Source: Adiantum capillus-veneris (taxonomy: Eukaryota > Streptophyta > Polypodiopsida > Polypodiales > Pteridaceae). From it: a DNA stretch of 64,000 nt. The DNA lies in contig CM043962.1 in assembly GCA_014529385.2 (NCBI GenBank), forward strand, positions 47,427,098-47,491,097, given 5' to 3'. This document shows, in pieces, positions 62,520 through 64,000 of the stretch. Numbering within the stretch: position 1 is the stretch's first letter; each line of letters starts with the position of its first letter. Made by a program: the position numbers and the translations under genes. Under the pieces are notes generated by a model. The model was given only the letters and a program-made list of their open reading frames with translations, had not been told where the DNA came from and searched no databases.

Positions 62520-64000
62520 TTAAGAGATCTCTCTCTCATCCTCGCATAACTCAGCATAACTTCCTATATCTATATAGAGCTCTCCGTTTAAACACTTATC
62601 CTCTGTTTCATTTTGTAGCTCCTCTGCATGCACCCCATATAGAGTAGTAGCATCTTGATGCTCGTCTGGCACCACCGCAGCGGCTTCTGATTGAGCATCT
62701 TCTCTGATCTCCTCCATTGACGTCGTTGTGATTGGCACATGGTAGCCTTCATACGTCCTTGCACTACGAGGGGCTACCTCTATGACGTACCACCAGTTTG
62801 ATGTAGACTTTGTAGGATGAAATATTACCTGCCAGAGCCACATAACTTACATGAGAGCTTTCAAGCACATAACTTGTAAAAGGGGGATGTTAACTATTTA
62901 CATACTTACTTGTTCACAATGCTCGGGTAGTACGAAAGTGTCTCTTAGGTCAGTCCATTTCTTAGTAGAATCCACCTCAAGAAAACCAGACTCTCCTCTA
63001 CGCACAGTAGCGTTGCGACCCTCCATGATTATCTTGAACCATTGCACGTCGAACAAGTCGACAAAAAATCCTCTGTAATCGATCCTCAAAATCTCTGCCA
63101 GCGTGCCGAAGTAAGTGAGTTCCGCCACCACAGGATCTGCATCAGAGGAACGTCGTCGACTAAACTGTTCAAATTTTGCCATGATTCCACAATCTTGAGT
63201 AAAACGCTTTTTGTCGATTCGTTCCACCCTAAAATGTCGACCTTTACACCATGCTGCTGTGTATGACTTATACTACAACGAACAAAGATTATGAGTGGCC
63301 GTTCAAACGTTTATAAATAAAGTCACTTGCTAGTTGTACATTGCAAACTTACCTTGGTCGCGCAACCCCGAGAGTACTCCCACTCTTCTTCAGTCACTTC
63401 GTCACCGCATTGTTGTGCGCTTTTCAATTGGTTGTGCAACCATCTTAAGCTCATGAAGGTTGGTAGGCTTTCCTTCTTTAGTAAAACACGTTCGGAGCGA
63501 GTGCATTACGCCAGTGGGGGTCCGCAAAGATCGAATGGTCTCTTTTACTTTGCGTTCTTGGGCTCCTGTGAAAATCCATGGTGCTTTAGGGAGTTTTATC
63601 GATCCATCAGACGCTGTTTGCGGCCAATATTGCTCCATACGATCCACATTTCTAACGTCAACTCTGGCTCCCAAAGTATCTTTCTTGCCGGTCAGATGGT
63701 CCCATAGTAGATTACCCACATTCTTGAATATGTGCATTGGATCGAGCAAGTGATTGATCATGAGTCGGGGCCAGTATGGTAACTCGTACCATAGAGATAG
63801 TCTCTTCATCCCTGGAGGCAATCCGTCATCGCACATCTCCTTCTGCTCTAACCATGCTTGTGCAGACATCCTTGGTGGCTCTCTTCCCAAAAAGCCGTCG
63901 CGTAACACATGATTCTCTGGAAGATACGCTTGATGACCTTCGTAGATTTGCTTCTTCAGTGAGGGTGCCCTACGTGCATTCAGTCTAGGTCCACATGTGA
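62520..64000 (-). pseudogene. CACTA transposase (tnp2 family), 3' part
   Basis: Minus strand, open from the window edge: YEGHQAYLPENH, LRDGFLGREPPRMSAQAW, then SLWYELPYWPRLMINHLLDP followed by MHIFKNVGNLLWDHLTGK, the tnp2 signature. A frameshift near 63455 leads to RWLHNQLKSAQQCGDEVTEE and an intron. The next exon (about 63210-62898) has a DUF4216-like domain, AELTYFGTLAEILRIDYRGF, and a last part (62843-62520) starts QVIFHPTKSTSNWWYVIEVA and ends in an acidic tail. tnp2 cuts and joins the element ends. The N-terminal catalytic part lies outside the window. Confidence 0.88.

Larger units (their letters stand above)
60351..64000 (-). mobile_element. CACTA (En/Spm) transposon, left end; right end beyond window
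   Basis: Begins CACTACAAGAGG, the standard CACTA terminus, followed by many subterminal repeats and two minus-strand genes in typical order (a TnpA-like gene near this end and a tnp2 transposase further in). The element runs off the right edge. The other terminus and the second target copy are not visible. Confidence 0.9.

Overview
The window looks like the nuclear genome of a land plant with a large, repeat-rich genome. Supporting signs are spliceosomal introns, a TIR-NB-ARC-LRR resistance gene, Ty1/copia and Ty3/gypsy elements (the copia PBS matches plant initiator Met-tRNA), MULE, CACTA, Helitron and LINE sequences, and very long AG/CT and AC/AT microsatellites. I see no direct marker of the species. 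The unusual P-loop and exon layout of the resistance gene and the QRICH1/Crypton-like gene make a fern or other seed-free plant plausible, but that is a guess. No rRNA, tRNA, CRISPR or bacterial-type operon was seen.

Layout. 0.5-6.1 kb: a young, almost intact copia element (Copia-A) with AATAA target duplications. 6.1-11 kb: old relics and repeats. 11.1-16.5 kb: a decayed minus-strand gypsy element (Gypsy-A) whose coding region seems to continue past integrase into a second aspartic-protease-like segment. 16.5-20.0 kb: a second copia element (Copia-B) with a solo Copia-A LTR nested in its gag, fused inside integrase to the 3' part of another gypsy element (Gypsy-B, 20.0-23.1 kb). 24.3-25.3 kb: an AAGCACTT-based repeat array. 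25.3-26.3 kb: an unrecognised decayed gene. 26.4-30.3 kb: a LINE relic. 31-36.4 kb: duplicated fragments, including a broken copy of the resistance-gene TIR exon split by a small MITE. 36.6-41.6 kb: a MULE with 9-bp target duplications, itself carrying a 2.4-kb insert. 41.7-45.8 kb: a minus-strand, intron-containing tyrosine-recombinase-like gene split by a solo gypsy LTR. 46.4-57.6 kb: the TIR-NB-ARC-LRR gene. 60.35 kb to the right edge: one end of a CACTA element with its two genes.

The two most interesting loci are host-like genes under transposon attack. The resistance gene (six exon blocks can be placed) carries a non-autonomous MULE in intron 1, a 151-bp mini-Helitron, a tandemly triplicated exon-like unit, and a complete 5-kb copia element (Copia-C) inside its LRR exon. 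Frameshifts and stops show it is a pseudogene in this form. The minus-strand gene at 41.7-45.8 kb reads like a DUF3504/QRICH1-type, Crypton-derived tyrosine recombinase; its last exon is cut by a solo LTR and it also carries stops.

The transposons can be ordered by nesting and target duplications. Autonomous and non-autonomous MULEs with the same terminal sequence sit 6 kb apart. One copia family appears as both a full element and a solo LTR, and one gypsy family as both a 3' LTR and a solo LTR, so LTR-LTR recombination has been active here.
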